This document shows, one piece after another, positions 11,101 to 20,966 of a stretch of 64,000 nucleotides of DNA. A program made the position numbers and the translations under genes. Within the stretch, counting starts at the first letter, position 1. The number at the start of each line of letters is the position of its first letter. This DNA is from Mesostigma viride (lineage: Eukaryota > Streptophyta > Mesostigmatophyceae > Mesostigmatales > Mesostigmataceae). The notes under the pieces were generated by a model, which had not been told where the DNA came from, did not search any database, and was given only the letters and a program-made list of their open reading frames with translations. The stretch covers positions 186,001 through 250,000 of the forward strand of contig RPFO01000115.1 in the NCBI GenBank assembly GCA_009746045.1, in the 5' to 3' direction.

Positions 11101-13360
11101 AGGACAAGGACAAGGACAAGGACAAGGACAAGGACAAGGACAAGGACAAGGACAAGGACAAGGACAAGGACAAGGACAAGGACAAGGACAAGGACAAGGA
11201 CAAGGACAAGGACAAGGACAAGGACAAGGACAAGGACAAGGACAAGGACAAGGACAAGGACAAGGACAAGGACAAGGACAAGGACAAGGACAAGGACAAG
11301 GACAAGGACAAGGACAAGGACAAGGACAAGGACAAGGACAAGGACAAGGACAAGGACAAGGACAAGGACAAGGAAAGGACAAGGACAAGGCTGGACAAGG
11401 AAAAGGAAAAGGACAAGGACAACGGCTGGCACAAGGACAAGGACAAGGACAAGGACAAGGACAAGGACAAGGACAAGGACAAGGACAAGGACAAGGACAA
11501 GGACAAGGACAAGGACAAGGACAAGGACAAGGACAAGGACAAGGACAAGGACAAGGACAAACAAGGAAAGGACAAGGACAAGGACAAGGACAAGGACAAG
11601 GACAAGGACAAGGACAAGGACAAGGACAAGGACAAGGACAAGGACAAGGACAAGGACAAGGACAAGGACAAGGACAAGGACAAGGACAAGGACAAGGACA
11701 AGGACAAGGACAAGGACAAGGACAAGGACAAGGACAAGGACAAGGACAAGGCTGGACAAGGAAAAGGAAAGGACAAGGACAAGGCTGGACAAGGACAAGG
11801 ACAAGGACAAGGACAAGGACAAGGACAAGGACAAGGACAAGGACAAGGACAAGGACAAGGACAAGGACAAGGACAAGGACAAGGACAAGGACAAGGACAA
11901 GGACAAGGACAAGGACAAGGACAAGGACAAGGACAAGGACAAGGACAAGGACAAGGACAAGGACAAGGACAAGGACAAGGACAAGGACAAGGACAAGGAC
12001 AAGGACAAGGACAAGGACAAGGACAAGGACAAGGACAAGGAAAAGGACAAGGACAAGTGCTGGCACAAGGACAAGGACAAGGACAAGGACAAGGCTGGCA
12101 CAAGGACAAGGACAAGGACAAGGACAAGGACAAGGACAAGGACAAGGACAAGGACAAGGACAAGGACAAGGACAAGGACAAGGACAAGGACAAGGACAAG
12201 GACAAGGACAAGGACAAGGACAAGGACAAGGACAAGGACAAGGACAAGGACAAGGACAAGGACAAGGACAAGGACAAGGACAAGGACAAGGACAAGGACA
12301 AGGACAAGGACAAGGACAAGGACAAGGACAAGGACAAGGACAAGGACAAGGACAAGGACAAGGAAAAGGACAAGGACAACGTGCTGGACAAGGAAAAGGA
12401 AAAGGACAAGGACAAGGCTGGACAAGGACAAGGACAAGGACAAGGACAAGGACAAGGACAAGACAAGGACAAGGACAAGGACAAGGACAAGGACAAGGAC
12501 AAGGACAAGGACAAGGACAAGGACAAGGACAAGGACAAGGACAAGGACAAGGACAACCACAAGGAAAAGGACAAGGACAAGGACAAGGACAAGGACAAGG
12601 ACAAGGACAAGGACAAGGACAAGGACAAGGACAAGGACAAGGACAAGGACAAGGAAAAGGACAAGGACAACGTGCTGGCACAAGGACAAGGACAAGGACA
12701 AGGACAAGGACAAGGACAAGGACAAGGACAAGGACAAGGACAAGGACAAGGACAAGGACAAGGACAAGGACAAGGACAAGGACAAGGACAAGGACAAGGA
12801 CAAGGACAAGGACAAGGACAAGGACAAGGACAAGGACAAGGACAAGGACAAGGACAAGGACAAGGACAAGGACAAGGACAAGGACAAGGACAAGGACAAG
12901 GACAAGGACAAGGACAAGGACAAGGACAAGGACAAGGACAAGGACAAGGACAAGGACAAGGACAAGGACAAGGACAAGGACAAGGACAAGGACAAGGACA
13001 AGGACAAGGACAAGGACAAGGACAAGGACAAGGACAAGGACAAGGACAAGGACAAGGACAAGGACAAGGACAAGGACAAGGACAAGGACAAGGACAAGGA
13101 CAAGGACAAGGACAAGGACAAGGACAAGGACAAGGACAAGGACAAGGACAAGGACAAGGACAAGGACAAGGACAAGGACAAGGACAAGGACAAGGACAAG
13201 GACAAGGTGCTGGCACAAGGACAAGGACAAGGACAAGGACAAGGACAAGGACAAGGACAAGGACAAGGACAAGGACAAGGACAAGGACGAGGACAAGGAC
13301 GAGGACAAGGACGAGGACAAGCACAAGGACAAGGACAAGGACAAGGACAAGGACAAGGAT
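8160..13360. repeat. 5.2-kb (GGACAA)n hexanucleotide array within intron 1
   Basis: The hexamer GGACAA repeats for about 5.2 kb with only minor breaks (GGAAAAGG, GGACGAGG, CAACAC). Separators of the type GCTGGCACAAGG or GCTGGACAAGG interrupt it about 22 times. They often come in pairs 32-36 bp apart (near 9546/9580, 10230/10264, 10538/10574, 11390/11423, 11752/11785, 12058/12092, 12386/12418). The hexamer contains no stop codon in any of the six frames. That explains the giant open frames here (Gly-Gln, Asp-Lys, Arg-Thr, Pro-Cys, Leu-Val, Ser-Leu dipeptides), which I do not regard as proteins. The array lies wholly between a GTAGGT donor at 13397 and the exon 2 acceptor. Confidence 0.95.
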
Positions 13361-13397
13361 GGCGCAAGAAAATCACATCCTTGTGCGTAACACCTAC

Positions 13398-13847
13398 CCG
13401 GACAGCTGGCAGTGTGGGGTGGGTTGCTTTTCCAGTTGCTGCCGTCGCGGCATCGGAACCCGATGACCCAGAAGCCGCCGATTTCCTCCGCTCCTTCGCC
13501 GCCTTTGCTGCATGAACGCCGCGCGCCTCTTGCCCCGACGATGGTGCGGGGGGAGGGGGCATTTGCTGTGCTGCCGCTGCAGCTTCCGACGGCGCGGAAG
13601 GGGCGGCGGCGGGAGGGGGCAACACCGGTGGCGGCGGAGAGCCCGGCGGCGGGGGCGCCGGCGGCGGGGGCGCCGGCGGAGGGGAACGCGGGTGGTTGTG
13701 CGTACAAGCACGCTGTGACACGCAGACGACAAAGAAGAAATCCGCCGAATATGTTAGCAAGCGGTGCGGTGCAGCACACACATCTGACAAAGCTAATAGG
13801 TCAACCCTTAAAACCGTGTCCAACTGCCCGCTATAAAAACCGGGCAA
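13398..13847 (-). CDS. Exon 1 of the four-exon minus-strand gene (start uncertain)
   Basis: The donor GTAGGT at 13397 follows a codon boundary (phase 0), matching exon 2. The predicted peptide is Pro-rich then Ala/Ser-rich (SPPPAPPPPAPPPPGSPPPP, then GVHAAKAAKERRKSAASGSS). It looks like a disordered N-terminal region. I chose the ATG at 13847 because it opens the frame. A CAG acceptor-like site at 13715-13713, also phase 0, could instead make 13712 the exon start, with the true first exon further upstream. Intron 1 would be 5906 bp. A TATAAAAA on the plus strand at about 13833 faces the wrong way for this gene. Confidence 0.5.
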
Positions 13848-13985
13848 TTGTCACTTTCCATGATAATGTCCACAAACCAACCTAATAGTTAGTTATGGTC
13901 CATTATAGGACACAAGCACACACATATATTCACCACCTTGGGGGTCATGTCATTGGTCATATTGCAATGTCCTATGGGTGCCAAA

Positions 13986-14075
13986 TATAGCACCCCCTGA
14001 CATAAAGGAATCTAGTAAAGGGCTCATGAATATAGCACCCCCTGACATAAAGGAAGCTAGTAAAGGGCTCATGAA
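13986..14075. repeat. 45-bp direct duplication
   Basis: Two adjacent copies differ by one base (GGAATCTAG versus GGAAGCTAG). The second copy runs into unique sequence at ATGAACACC. Confidence 0.9.
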
Positions 14076-14411
14076 CACCAAGGTTGCATGTGGAGGAGCA
14101 GGGACCCAGCTGCAAGCTCTAACAATAAATGCCCACTACAAATAGCGGACAGTTTGGTTGGTGACACCTGCTAGCATTACAAAGCTCAATTCTCATCCCG
14201 TAGCAACAAAAATGTAATGTCCGCTGTAAATATCACTCAAAACGGCTAAAGGGTTAAAACGAAGTTGTAGTTGTTTTGCGGCATCAAGTTTCAAAGTACG
14301 TACTGGGATACCCTTCGCCAGCCTGCTTGGCATCGAGTAGGATAAGATCTTGGAACCAGTAAGGGGGCTTCGCTTGTTGCGGCAGATGGTGCAATCCATT
14401 GTGATCTGCGC

Positions 14412-14590
14412 GCAAAACATACACAAACGAACAACCCTCATAGGTTGAGCAATCCAGAAAATCATGCCATTACTGTAACAACATGGGCAAAGCATACACA
14501 AACGAACAACCATCATAGATAGAGCAATCCACAACATCATGCCATTAATGTAATAACATGGGCAAAACATACACAAACAAATAGCCATGA
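14412..14590. repeat. 75-bp tandem repeat, about 2.3 copies
   Basis: Unit starts lie at 14412, 14487 and 14562. Copies share CATACACAAACGAACAAC and ATCATGCCATTA, with scattered substitutions. Confidence 0.85.
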
Positions 14591-14769
14591 TAGGGCATTA
14601 AGAGAATAGCCATGATTGGGGCAATAAGAGAATTTTTTTGTTCAATTCAATGATCACAATTTATGCACACAGTCGATGCATTCATAAATGAGGCAGGTTC
14701 TTCCGAAAATTGGCTCCGTCGTAGAGTGTCAACGGCCAACTTGCAAACACGCACGTTACATGATATACA

Positions 14770-15184
14770 TACCTAGTCATTATGGTCCTATACAAACGCC
14801 AGAAGGGCCTAATACCGGTTTAATTGGATCTTTAGCTACGCATAGTAAAGTAAATGAATATGTTTTCCTGTCCTTTTTATACATTACAAAAAAATCAAGT
14901 AATTAAAAGTGAAATACCTATTTTTATACCTCCATGCAGATCAACAAGATCAATTTAAATTCGCCCCAGAATATTTATTACTTTCTTGTTACTCTAGTGT
15001 TGAAAATAATTATGTTCCTGTGCGATATAAACCAGAATTTAGTAGTAAAGCAGAAGAAGTCGATTATTTGGGGATTTCTCTAACGCAAGCTTCAATAGCT
15101 ACTTCATTTATTCCCTTGGTGGAACATGATGATGCAAACCGAGCATTAATGGGTTGTAATATGCAAAGACAAGCAGTTCCATGA
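14770..15184 (+). pseudogene. rpoB: Plastid-type RNA polymerase beta subunit fragment (nuclear plastid DNA)
   Basis: Two plus-strand open segments match the bacterial/plastid beta subunit in the right order. The first holds [20 protein letters not shown], corresponding to the conserved SHYGR-CPIETPEGPN motif but lacking about three residues. The second holds [16 protein letters not shown] then NMQRQAVP, the strongly conserved [20 protein letters not shown] block. Stop codons and a frame change (about 14895-14935) separate them, and the frame ends just after QAVP, where the real protein would continue for hundreds of residues. The DNA is AT-rich compared with the surrounding genes, as plastid DNA usually is. 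I infer a transferred plastid fragment. An expressed protein is excluded by its length and breaks. Confidence 0.88.
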
Positions 15185-15420
15185 CACCAAGGTTGAGACT
15201 TGCATGCATGGGACAAGAAAAACCTCGTTGCAAGGGTTGAAACAATAACGAAATTGTATGACGACAGACACATAAAATGTAAGGCTTGCTCAGTATTATT
15301 ATTTACCCATCAATCAATTTTAAAGGCAAGGAAATGTTGAAATACGGACGACCGTCCCAAGTTCGCCAGCATTAACAAAAGCATTTCTGTGACAAGAACA
15401 GTGGGCGACCATTCCCATTA

Positions 15421-16202
15421 TTATCTTTTCCTCTTTTGTTTCTTCCCCTTCCCGGACTCGCATTCATAAGCGACGTCCGCCATCCCCAAACGATGCAAAA
15501 TTTTGTTGGAGCTCTGCATCTTCTCCAACAGTTCTTGATCCGATTCCTCCTTTGCACGACGCGCTTCCTCTGCCTTCGCCTTTGCGGCCTCCACATCTGC
15601 ATCTATATCCGCCTTCACCACCATCCTGATCAAACGGTCCCGCTCCTCAGGCCTCTTCGGCAGTCCCACCGGCTCTGCGGCAAGAAGAGCCTCCAAAATA
15701 TCCTTGTGCAGTCTTTGTGCTTCCACAAATCCATTATTCGTCATCAAGGTGTACGCGCATTCACGCGCCACACCCTGCAAGGAATCCCCCATGGTAACGT
15801 TAAGCCCATGAGCAAACCCGTACGCGCTGTCCCCCTCTGCCAAAATCTCGAGTGCTGCCTGTCGAGGCGCACCAGCTCAACTTTCCGTTCCCCAGTGTGC
15901 GTTGCCGTGAAGTGGAGGACCGAGCGTGTCATTCCGGTCTTCCCCATCAACATCTGCAAACTTGCTACGTATGCGATCCCACGAGCGCACACGTCCTCCA
16001 ACTTCTCGGCAAAAGGTAGATGTGTCTTGCAATACACATCCAATCCCTCCAGTGGTCTATCACATCTAAGAAATCCACACCCCCCGTATGGATCCTTGGC
16101 ATGTTGGTACTCGAGGTCGTGCGCTTGTAGGAACTTGTAATGTTCCGCGCACAGTCCCTCGACCCTTACGGGCTCCGTACAGATTTTGCATTTCGTTGCC
16201 AT
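15421..16202 (-). CDS. Cys/His-rich protein, one frame break
   Basis: The likely start is the ATG at 16202 (MATKC), directly preceded by GCGCAG. The N-terminal part has paired Cys and His: CKIC, a C-x2-H, CGFLRC and a final YCKTH, spaced like a small zinc-binding module over about 60 residues. The upstream frame passes into a second frame near 15850, which then runs to the stop at 15421. The C-terminal part is strongly helical (Ala/Lys/Glu-rich, about residues 190-240) and ends in a basic tail, GKGKKQKRKR, that could be a nuclear signal. Two neighbours at 16426-16998 and 17608-18390 have a related Cys/His layout, so this is a local tandem family. The specific function is unknown. Confidence 0.6.
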
Positions 16203-16425
16203 CTGCGCAATTGCCATGAGTCCCATACAGCAGCCATTGTATAACAGGGGCAATGAGGACCGTCAGAACCCCCTCTGGCGTCTTTCTCACACAATTCTCA
16301 ATGTAGTCTTGTTGTGCAATAATTGTTGGTTCAAAGAAGGTCCGATGTAAGTTTTATGAGACAAAATAAATTAGTTTCAATTACACGGATCAGATTAATC
16401 AAATCATATTTTCTCCGTCTCTTTC

Positions 16426-16998
16426 TTACTGAGCAATTCTGTCCATCCTGCCCCTCTTTGCCGGCTTCTCATCAATCTCCTCATCAAAATCACACACACG
16501 TCTAATCTGCTGTCTAATCTGCTCTACCAACCCCCCCTTGCGCATCAGGTCTTTCACCTCCCCCTTCAAGAGCGCTGTCACGAGTCGCGCGCACTCATAC
16601 GCGGACTCCGTGGCCATGTCCCTTCCCATATCATGCCACACTTTGGCCGTTGGACAGTCGGGATGGTCTCCCATGTAAGCCCACACATGCCTTGGCGGCT
16701 TGTCCTCTCCGCCTATCCCCTCTCCAGGTCGCATCTGTCCCACCTCCTCTATCACCCACTCTGCATCACGCAGCATGAATCGAGGCTTCTTGTCAACATA
16801 GTACAAGACCAAAACCATGTTGTTGGGCCAAGGCTTCCACTTTTTCGTCACGATGTGACGGTCAATCGTCATCAGCCCGCTCTCGATTTCGGCAAACAAC
16901 GCCCCCCATACGTCAGAATGCTTGGGACAGAACCACTCGCTGTCCGTCGGCATTCCTTCCCATTGACAATCCGGATGTTCGCATCGAATGGGGTCCAT
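16426..16998 (-). CDS. Cys/His-rich protein, second member of local family
   Basis: I place the start at ATG 16998 (MDPIRC), because the two relatives also begin Met-x-x-x(-x)-Cys immediately after a CAG. An in-frame upstream ATG at 17055 would add 19 residues. The N-terminus has CEHPDC and FCPKH, similar in spacing to the neighbours' zinc-type modules. The middle holds Trp/Tyr-rich segments (KWKPWPNN, VLYYVDKKPRFML) and the C-terminus is charged, ending near KPAKRGRMDR. A palindrome lies 54 bp upstream of the ATG (17052-17065) and another at about 17083-17096. The frame is intact. I do not recognise the family beyond the Cys/His layout. Confidence 0.6.
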   Translation of the reverse strand: MDPIRCEHPDCQWEGMPTDSEWFCPKHSDVWGALFAEIESGLMTIDRHIVTKKWKPWPNNMVLVLYYVDKKPRFMLRDAEWVIEEVGQMRPGEGIGGEDKPPRHVWAYMGDHPDCPTAKVWHDMGRDMATESAYECARLVTALLKGEVKDLMRKGGLVEQIRQQIRRVCDFDEEIDEKPAKRGRMDRIAQ

Positions 16999-17191
16999 CT
17001 GTGCACATCGATATTTTTTACACCACCCGCAAACGCACGCATTCAGCAGGGTCAACGGCCGTTGGCCCTGTTAAATTCCACACACCCAACGGCCGTTGGC
17101 CTTAGACGCACAAAACTTGACACCATCAGGCGATTTTTTCCAAATGATTCTTCTTTATTAAATAAATTTACATTCATCCTAAAATCACATT

Positions 17192-17536
17192 CTAGTCAAC
17201 ATCCTCCCCATCTTTAGTGGGTTGCATTCGACCCCAATTGTCGTTCATAAAACTGACCAAAACATGAGCCGGAGTCCCCACATCCTCCTCACGCCTCAAT
17301 TTACGCAATACACCTTTAGCAATTCCACCATACCCATCAACCTCCGACATCATCATGCCCACGCCATCAAGACGTTCAGCGTGCAATTGCCCGTCCTCTT
17401 CGAGAACCAGATCGGGCAGGTCTTCCAGTTCGGCCTCCACAATCTCTATCAGGTTTTCCTTTGTAGTCTCCCCCCCTTCCTTTCCTTCTTTTCCGCACTC
17501 CATCCTACACCCTGCCCCTGCACAACCGACGTCCAT
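17192..17536 (-). CDS. Small acidic ORF, possible gene
   Basis: This is an intact 114-codon frame on the same strand as its neighbours. A full CCAACGGCCGTTGG starts about 44 bp upstream of its ATG (17580-17593), much as in the flanking genes. The protein starts with a short Cys-containing segment (CAGAGCRMEC) and continues as an acidic helix-prone chain (ENLIEIVEAELEDLPDLVLE). It could be the C-terminal exon of a larger gene or a truncated relative of the Cys/His family. Nothing identifies a function. Confidence 0.4.
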   Translation of the reverse strand: MDVGCAGAGCRMECGKEGKEGGETTKENLIEIVEAELEDLPDLVLEEDGQLHAERLDGVGMMMSEVDGYGGIAKGVLRKLRREEDVGTPAHVLVSFMNDNWGRMQPTKDGEDVD

Positions 17537-17607
17537 CGCAATTGAAGAAACGGACTCAGCTCACAGGACATTTTGCAAGTCCAACGGCCGTTGGCGACCA
17601 AAAACAC

Positions 17608-18390
17608 CTAGTCGCATGCATGCCTTGCTCTCTCCACCAAAGCAGAGGCCAGGACGACCCTTTCCACGACCTTTTCAATTTCCTCCCCCTCAGCATCAGC
17701 AACAACGGTCATGGCAAATCGGGCTTGGCGCTTAACCCCCGATGCCAGAACGGCAGCCATCTCCACACGAGTTTTTGAGACTTCAACAGGTACAGGCAAT
17801 TCGCCGACCGCAAAAGTAAGCCTTGCGAGGTGCGGGACCCACCAATCACCTTCCAAAAATCCGCAACCCCATCCAATCATGAAATACAACAACAGGTCTG
17901 CGCCCATGGTGCCTGCGATATCCAAGTCGTCATGCGAAACAATCGCATGCACGTCATCCTCCGAGCACAGCATCCATGTAAAAACGGCGTCCCCGAAACC
18001 TTGGCAGTAGGCATACGAGTCAAAGTCAGGGTGATTCAACATCCATTCCCGCGACCTGACCGCCATTCTTTCCAGACTTCCAGCACCGTCCACCTCAAAA
18101 CTCAGGACAAGAGGTCCTTCACCAGCACTGGACTCGCCATGCACAAACAACAAGCCTCCTTTGATCACCTCTTGCATCTCCCCTGACAACTTGGCGTGTC
18201 CATCACAAAAAGGCATGCAATCCGTCCCGAATGGAAGCTGGCAATCCCGGGCGATACATCCCCCCTTTTTTGCAAACAAATCCTTCACCCTCCCTGCCAT
18301 TCCCGTTCGCACGCTGACATGACGCACGCACAAGTCATCCCCTCCTGCTCTCGCTTCCTGGCACCACGCAACCGTGCATTTGACCGCCAT
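17608..18390 (-). CDS. Cys/His-rich protein, third member of local family
   Basis: The frame is intact for 260 residues from ATG 18390 (MAVKC), which follows GGTCGCAG. An upstream ATG in frame at 18420 is less likely because the relatives start at the equivalent MA-x-KC. The N-terminal ~75 residues carry spaced Cys and His (MAVKC, a WC, LCVRH, CIARDC, MPFCDGH). They match the layout in the proteins at 15421-16202 and 16426-16998. The rest is a soluble alpha/beta-looking domain with an acidic patch (CSEDDVHAIVSHDDLD) and a C-terminal helix. Its upstream 55 bp are nearly identical to those of the unrelated 18733-21584 family, which suggests shared regulation. Confidence 0.65.
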   Translation of the reverse strand: MAVKCTVAWCQEARAGGDDLCVRHVSVRTGMAGRVKDLFAKKGGCIARDCQLPFGTDCMPFCDGHAKLSGEMQEVIKGGLLFVHGESSAGEGPLVLSFEVDGAGSLERMAVRSREWMLNHPDFDSYAYCQGFGDAVFTWMLCSEDDVHAIVSHDDLDIAGTMGADLLLYFMIGWGCGFLEGDWWVPHLARLTFAVGELPVPVEVSKTRVEMAAVLASGVKRQARFAMTVVADAEGEEIEKVVERVVLASALVERARHACD

Positions 18391-18446
18391 CTGCGACCAC
18401 CAACACCGTTTGATACACATTTCTCACCGTCAACGGCCGTTGGCTT
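18391..18446 (-). promoter_or_regulatory. Shared upstream cassette with palindrome (copy 1)
   Basis: Reading towards the gene: the palindrome (18431-18443), ACGGTGAGAAATGTGTATC, AAACGGTGTTGGTGGTCGCAG, then ATG. The same order and spacing (41-42 bp from palindrome to ATG) precedes three genes of another family. This supports a promoter or 5' untranslated module rather than coding sequence. Confidence 0.55.
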
Positions 18447-18732
18447 GACACAACAAGAATGATTTATTACGCGCACGAAAATCACACCATTTTCCAGCCT
18501 CCAACGGCCGTTGGCGCACGAAAAATGCACGAAAACAATTTTTATTATGCATTTATTGATTACATCCATATTGCCACGTGGCGAATCACACCCAACTTTC
18601 CAGCTGCCAACGGCCGTTGGCGCAAAATCAAACCCTAATTTGCAGGTTCCAACGGCCGTTGGCGCAAAGAAAATCAAACCCTATTTTGCAGGTTCCAACG
18701 GCCGTTGGCGCAAGAAAATCACACCCAACACT

Positions 18733-19377
18733 TCAGTCGCAGAATCGATTCGCCTCGGTCACGCACTCGAACTTGTACTCCTGCCCGAGCGCGAACATCA
18801 CCTCACGAACCGCCTTCTCAAACTCGTCAACACCGGCACTTCCCCACTCATGCACGTATTCCCTCAACCAGACCATGCAATCTCCAGCAGACATGAACAG
18901 CCGGTCTGGAATCAGGTCAGTGTGATGCTTGAAGTACTTGCCGTCCTTCAAGATGACCCATTCGAACCGTCCCACCTGCCCCAAACCCTCAAACCCTTCT
19001 CCGGTATCATAGTGCCGCATGAACGGTATCCAAGTTTCCTTCCCATCCGCATCGATCCTCCGAACACGAATTGGGCTGGGTATTGATGGATCATAGGGCC
19101 TTATAGCACCACACCTCACAAGCACCTCCTCAAGTGGCTCAACGGTCGGCTTTGGAAGTCCCCGACCCTCAATATTGAAAACAAGAGTCGCGGCCTTCGC
19201 GACATCCGGTCTCAAATATGACCTTTCACCCTTGGGCTTAAAATCCAGGTTAATATCCGGCAAAAGCCTGAGCGCGCTCTTAACCACACCCCGAAGCCTG
19301 TCTTCCAAGTCGTCACGCTTTTGTTGCCATTCGGTGATATCGATCCACTCGCCCCCCTTCGTCCTGTAGAACGTCAT
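18733..19377 (-). CDS. Tandem-family protein, copy A (about 214 residues)
   Basis: The frame is intact from ATG 19377 (MTFYRTKGGEW) to the stop at 18733. The start is chosen because all three full copies share MTFYRT directly after TGCAG, and identity drops upstream. The protein has a charged helical N-terminus (DITEWQQKRDDLEDRL), a middle with FNIEGRGLPKPTVEP and RCGAIRPYDPSIPSPIRVRR, and a C-terminal helical part with WLREYVHEWG and VREVMFALGQEYKFE. There is no signal peptide or membrane segment, and I do not recognise the family. Copies B and C are very similar, so the cluster arose by recent tandem duplication with its flanks included. Confidence 0.65.
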   Translation of the reverse strand: MTFYRTKGGEWIDITEWQQKRDDLEDRLRGVVKSALRLLPDINLDFKPKGERSYLRPDVAKAATLVFNIEGRGLPKPTVEPLEEVLVRCGAIRPYDPSIPSPIRVRRIDADGKETWIPFMRHYDTGEGFEGLGQVGRFEWVILKDGKYFKHHTDLIPDRLFMSAGDCMVWLREYVHEWGSAGVDEFEKAVREVMFALGQEYKFECVTEANRFCD

Positions 19378-19432
19378 CTGCACACCACCGACACCGTTTG
19401 ATATAAATTTGTCACCGTCAACGGCCTTTTGC
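19378..19432 (-). promoter_or_regulatory. Shared upstream cassette (copy 2, decayed palindrome)
   Basis: This has the same layout as the cassette at 18391, with TTTATATC about 25-30 bp before the ATG and CAG directly before it. The palindrome core is mutated to CAACGGCCTTTTG at about 19419. Confidence 0.5.
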
Positions 19433-19625
19433 TTGAAAAAACGCGCATCAAAATCACACACCAGTTTCCAGCCTCCAACGACCGTTGGCGCACGAAAAAT
19501 GCACGAACTTATTGATTACATCCATATTGCCATAAGGCAAATCAAACCCTACTTTCCAGGTCCCGACGGCCGTTGGCCCAAAGAAAATCAAACCCTAATT
19601 TGCAAATCACACCCAAAATTAAACT

Positions 19626-19801
19626 TCAGTCGCATAATCGATTCGCCTCAGTCACGCACTCGAACTTGTACTCCTGCCCCAGCGCGGACATCACCTCACG
19701 AACCGCTTTCTCAAACTCGTCAACACCGTCGGGTCCCCACTCATGCACGTATTCCCTCAACCAGAACATGCAGTCTCCAGCGGACACGAACAGCCGGTCG
19801 A
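19626..19801 (-). pseudogene. Truncated copy of the 214-residue family (3' end only)
   Basis: The last 57 codons match copy C almost exactly (WLREYVHEWGPDGVDEFEKA to the stop). Similarity ends abruptly at 19801, where sequence resembling the flank at about 18450 begins. This is a rearrangement product that lost its 5' two-thirds. Confidence 0.85.
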
Positions 19802-20034
19802 AACAACAAGAATGATTTATTACGCCCACGAAAATCACACCATTTTCCAGCCTCCAACGGCCGTTGGCGCACGAAAAATGCACAAAAAATTTTTTTATTA
19901 TGCATTTATTGATTACATCGATAGTGCCACGTGGCGAATCACACCCAACTTTCCAGCCCGTTCGCGCAAAGAAAATGAAACCCTAATTTGCAGGTTCCAA
20001 CGGCCGTTGGCGCAAGAAAATCACACCCATCACT

Positions 20035-20673
20035 TCAGTCGCAGAATCGATTCGCCTCGGTCACGCACTCGAACTTGTACTCCTGCCCGAGCGCGAACAT
20101 CACCTCACGAACCGCCTTCTCAAACTCGTCAACACCGGCACTTCCCCACTCATGCACGTATTCGCTCAACCAGACCATGCATTTTCCAGCAGACGCGAAC
20201 AGTATGTCAGCCTGTATAGTTCTATGCTTGAAGTACTTGCCGTCCTTCAAGATGACCCATTGGAACGGTCCCGACTGCCCCACACCCTCAAACCCTTCTC
20301 CCCTATCATAGTGCCGCATGATCGGTATCCAAGTTTCCTTCCCATCCGCAGCGATCCTCCGAACACGAATTGGACTGGGTATTGATGGATCATAGGGCCT
20401 TATGGCACCACACCTCAGAAGCACCTCCTCAAATGGTTCTACGGTCGGCTTTGGGAGTCCCCGACCCTCGATATTGAAAACAAGAGCCGCGGCCTTCGCG
20501 ACATCATGTCTCAAGAGACACTCCTCCTTGGGCTTGAACGACAGCTTAATGTCCGGCAGAAGCCTGAGCGCGCTCTTAACCACTCCCAGAAGCCTGTCTT
20601 CCAAGTCGTCACGCTTTTGTTGCCATTCGGTAATATCGATCCACTCGCCCCCCTTCGTCCTGTAGAACGTCAT
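20035..20673 (-). CDS. Tandem-family protein, copy B
   Basis: The frame is intact, with ATG 20673 and stop 20035 (212 residues). It is close to copy A throughout and differs mainly at the HTDL segment, which reads HRTIQADILFASAGKCMVW here. The 3' flank carries the same elements as copies A and C: a palindrome, then ATTATGCATTTATTGATTAC. An upstream in-frame extension to 20817 crosses a palindrome and reads as artefact (RQRPLEAGN). Function unknown. Confidence 0.65.
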   Translation of the reverse strand: MTFYRTKGGEWIDITEWQQKRDDLEDRLLGVVKSALRLLPDIKLSFKPKEECLLRHDVAKAAALVFNIEGRGLPKPTVEPFEEVLLRCGAIRPYDPSIPSPIRVRRIAADGKETWIPIMRHYDRGEGFEGVGQSGPFQWVILKDGKYFKHRTIQADILFASAGKCMVWLSEYVHEWGSAGVDEFEKAVREVMFALGQEYKFECVTEANRFCD

Positions 20674-20728
20674 CTGCACACCACCGACACCGTTTGATAT
20701 AAATTTGTCACCATCAACGGCCTTGCTT
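20674..20728 (-). promoter_or_regulatory. Shared upstream cassette (copy 3, decayed palindrome)
   Basis: The spacing is the same as in the cassette before copy A. The palindrome half-site CAACGGCC is kept at 20715, but the right half is lost. Confidence 0.5.
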
Positions 20729-20966
20729 GAAAAAACGCGCACCAAAATCACACAGTTTCCAGCCTCCAACGGCCGTTGGCGCACGAAAAATGCACGAACA
20801 AATTTTTTATTATGCATTTATTGATTACATCCAGATTCCCACTTGTCGAATCACGCCGAGTGACGAGTTTCCAGGTGCCGACGGCCGTTGGCCCAAAGAA
20901 AATTTAACCCTGATTTGCAGGTTCCAACGGCCGTTAGCGCAAGAAAATCACACCCAAAATTAAACT

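Larger units (their letters stand above)
13848..14690. other. Intergenic region with two short tandem duplications
   Basis: I find no gene here. A 45-bp unit containing TATAGCACCCCCTGACATAA is present twice (13986-14030 and 14031-14075), with one base difference. Between about 14412 and 14590 a 75-bp unit starting GCAAAACATACACAAACGAA is present 2.3 times. The minus-strand frame across the latter is an artefact of the repeat. Confidence 0.6.

Noticed and set aside
8062-13847. Open frames of 1,400-1,900 codons on both strands, dipeptide repeats
   Set aside because: The hexamer GGACAA has no stop in any of the six frames, so any array is open everywhere. Splice sites place it in an intron.
13411-13885. 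Plus-strand 157-codon frame with a TATAAAAA downstream
   Set aside because: It overlaps the well-phased exon 1 on the minus strand, is Ala/Gly-rich shadow sequence, and the TATA lies inside the frame.
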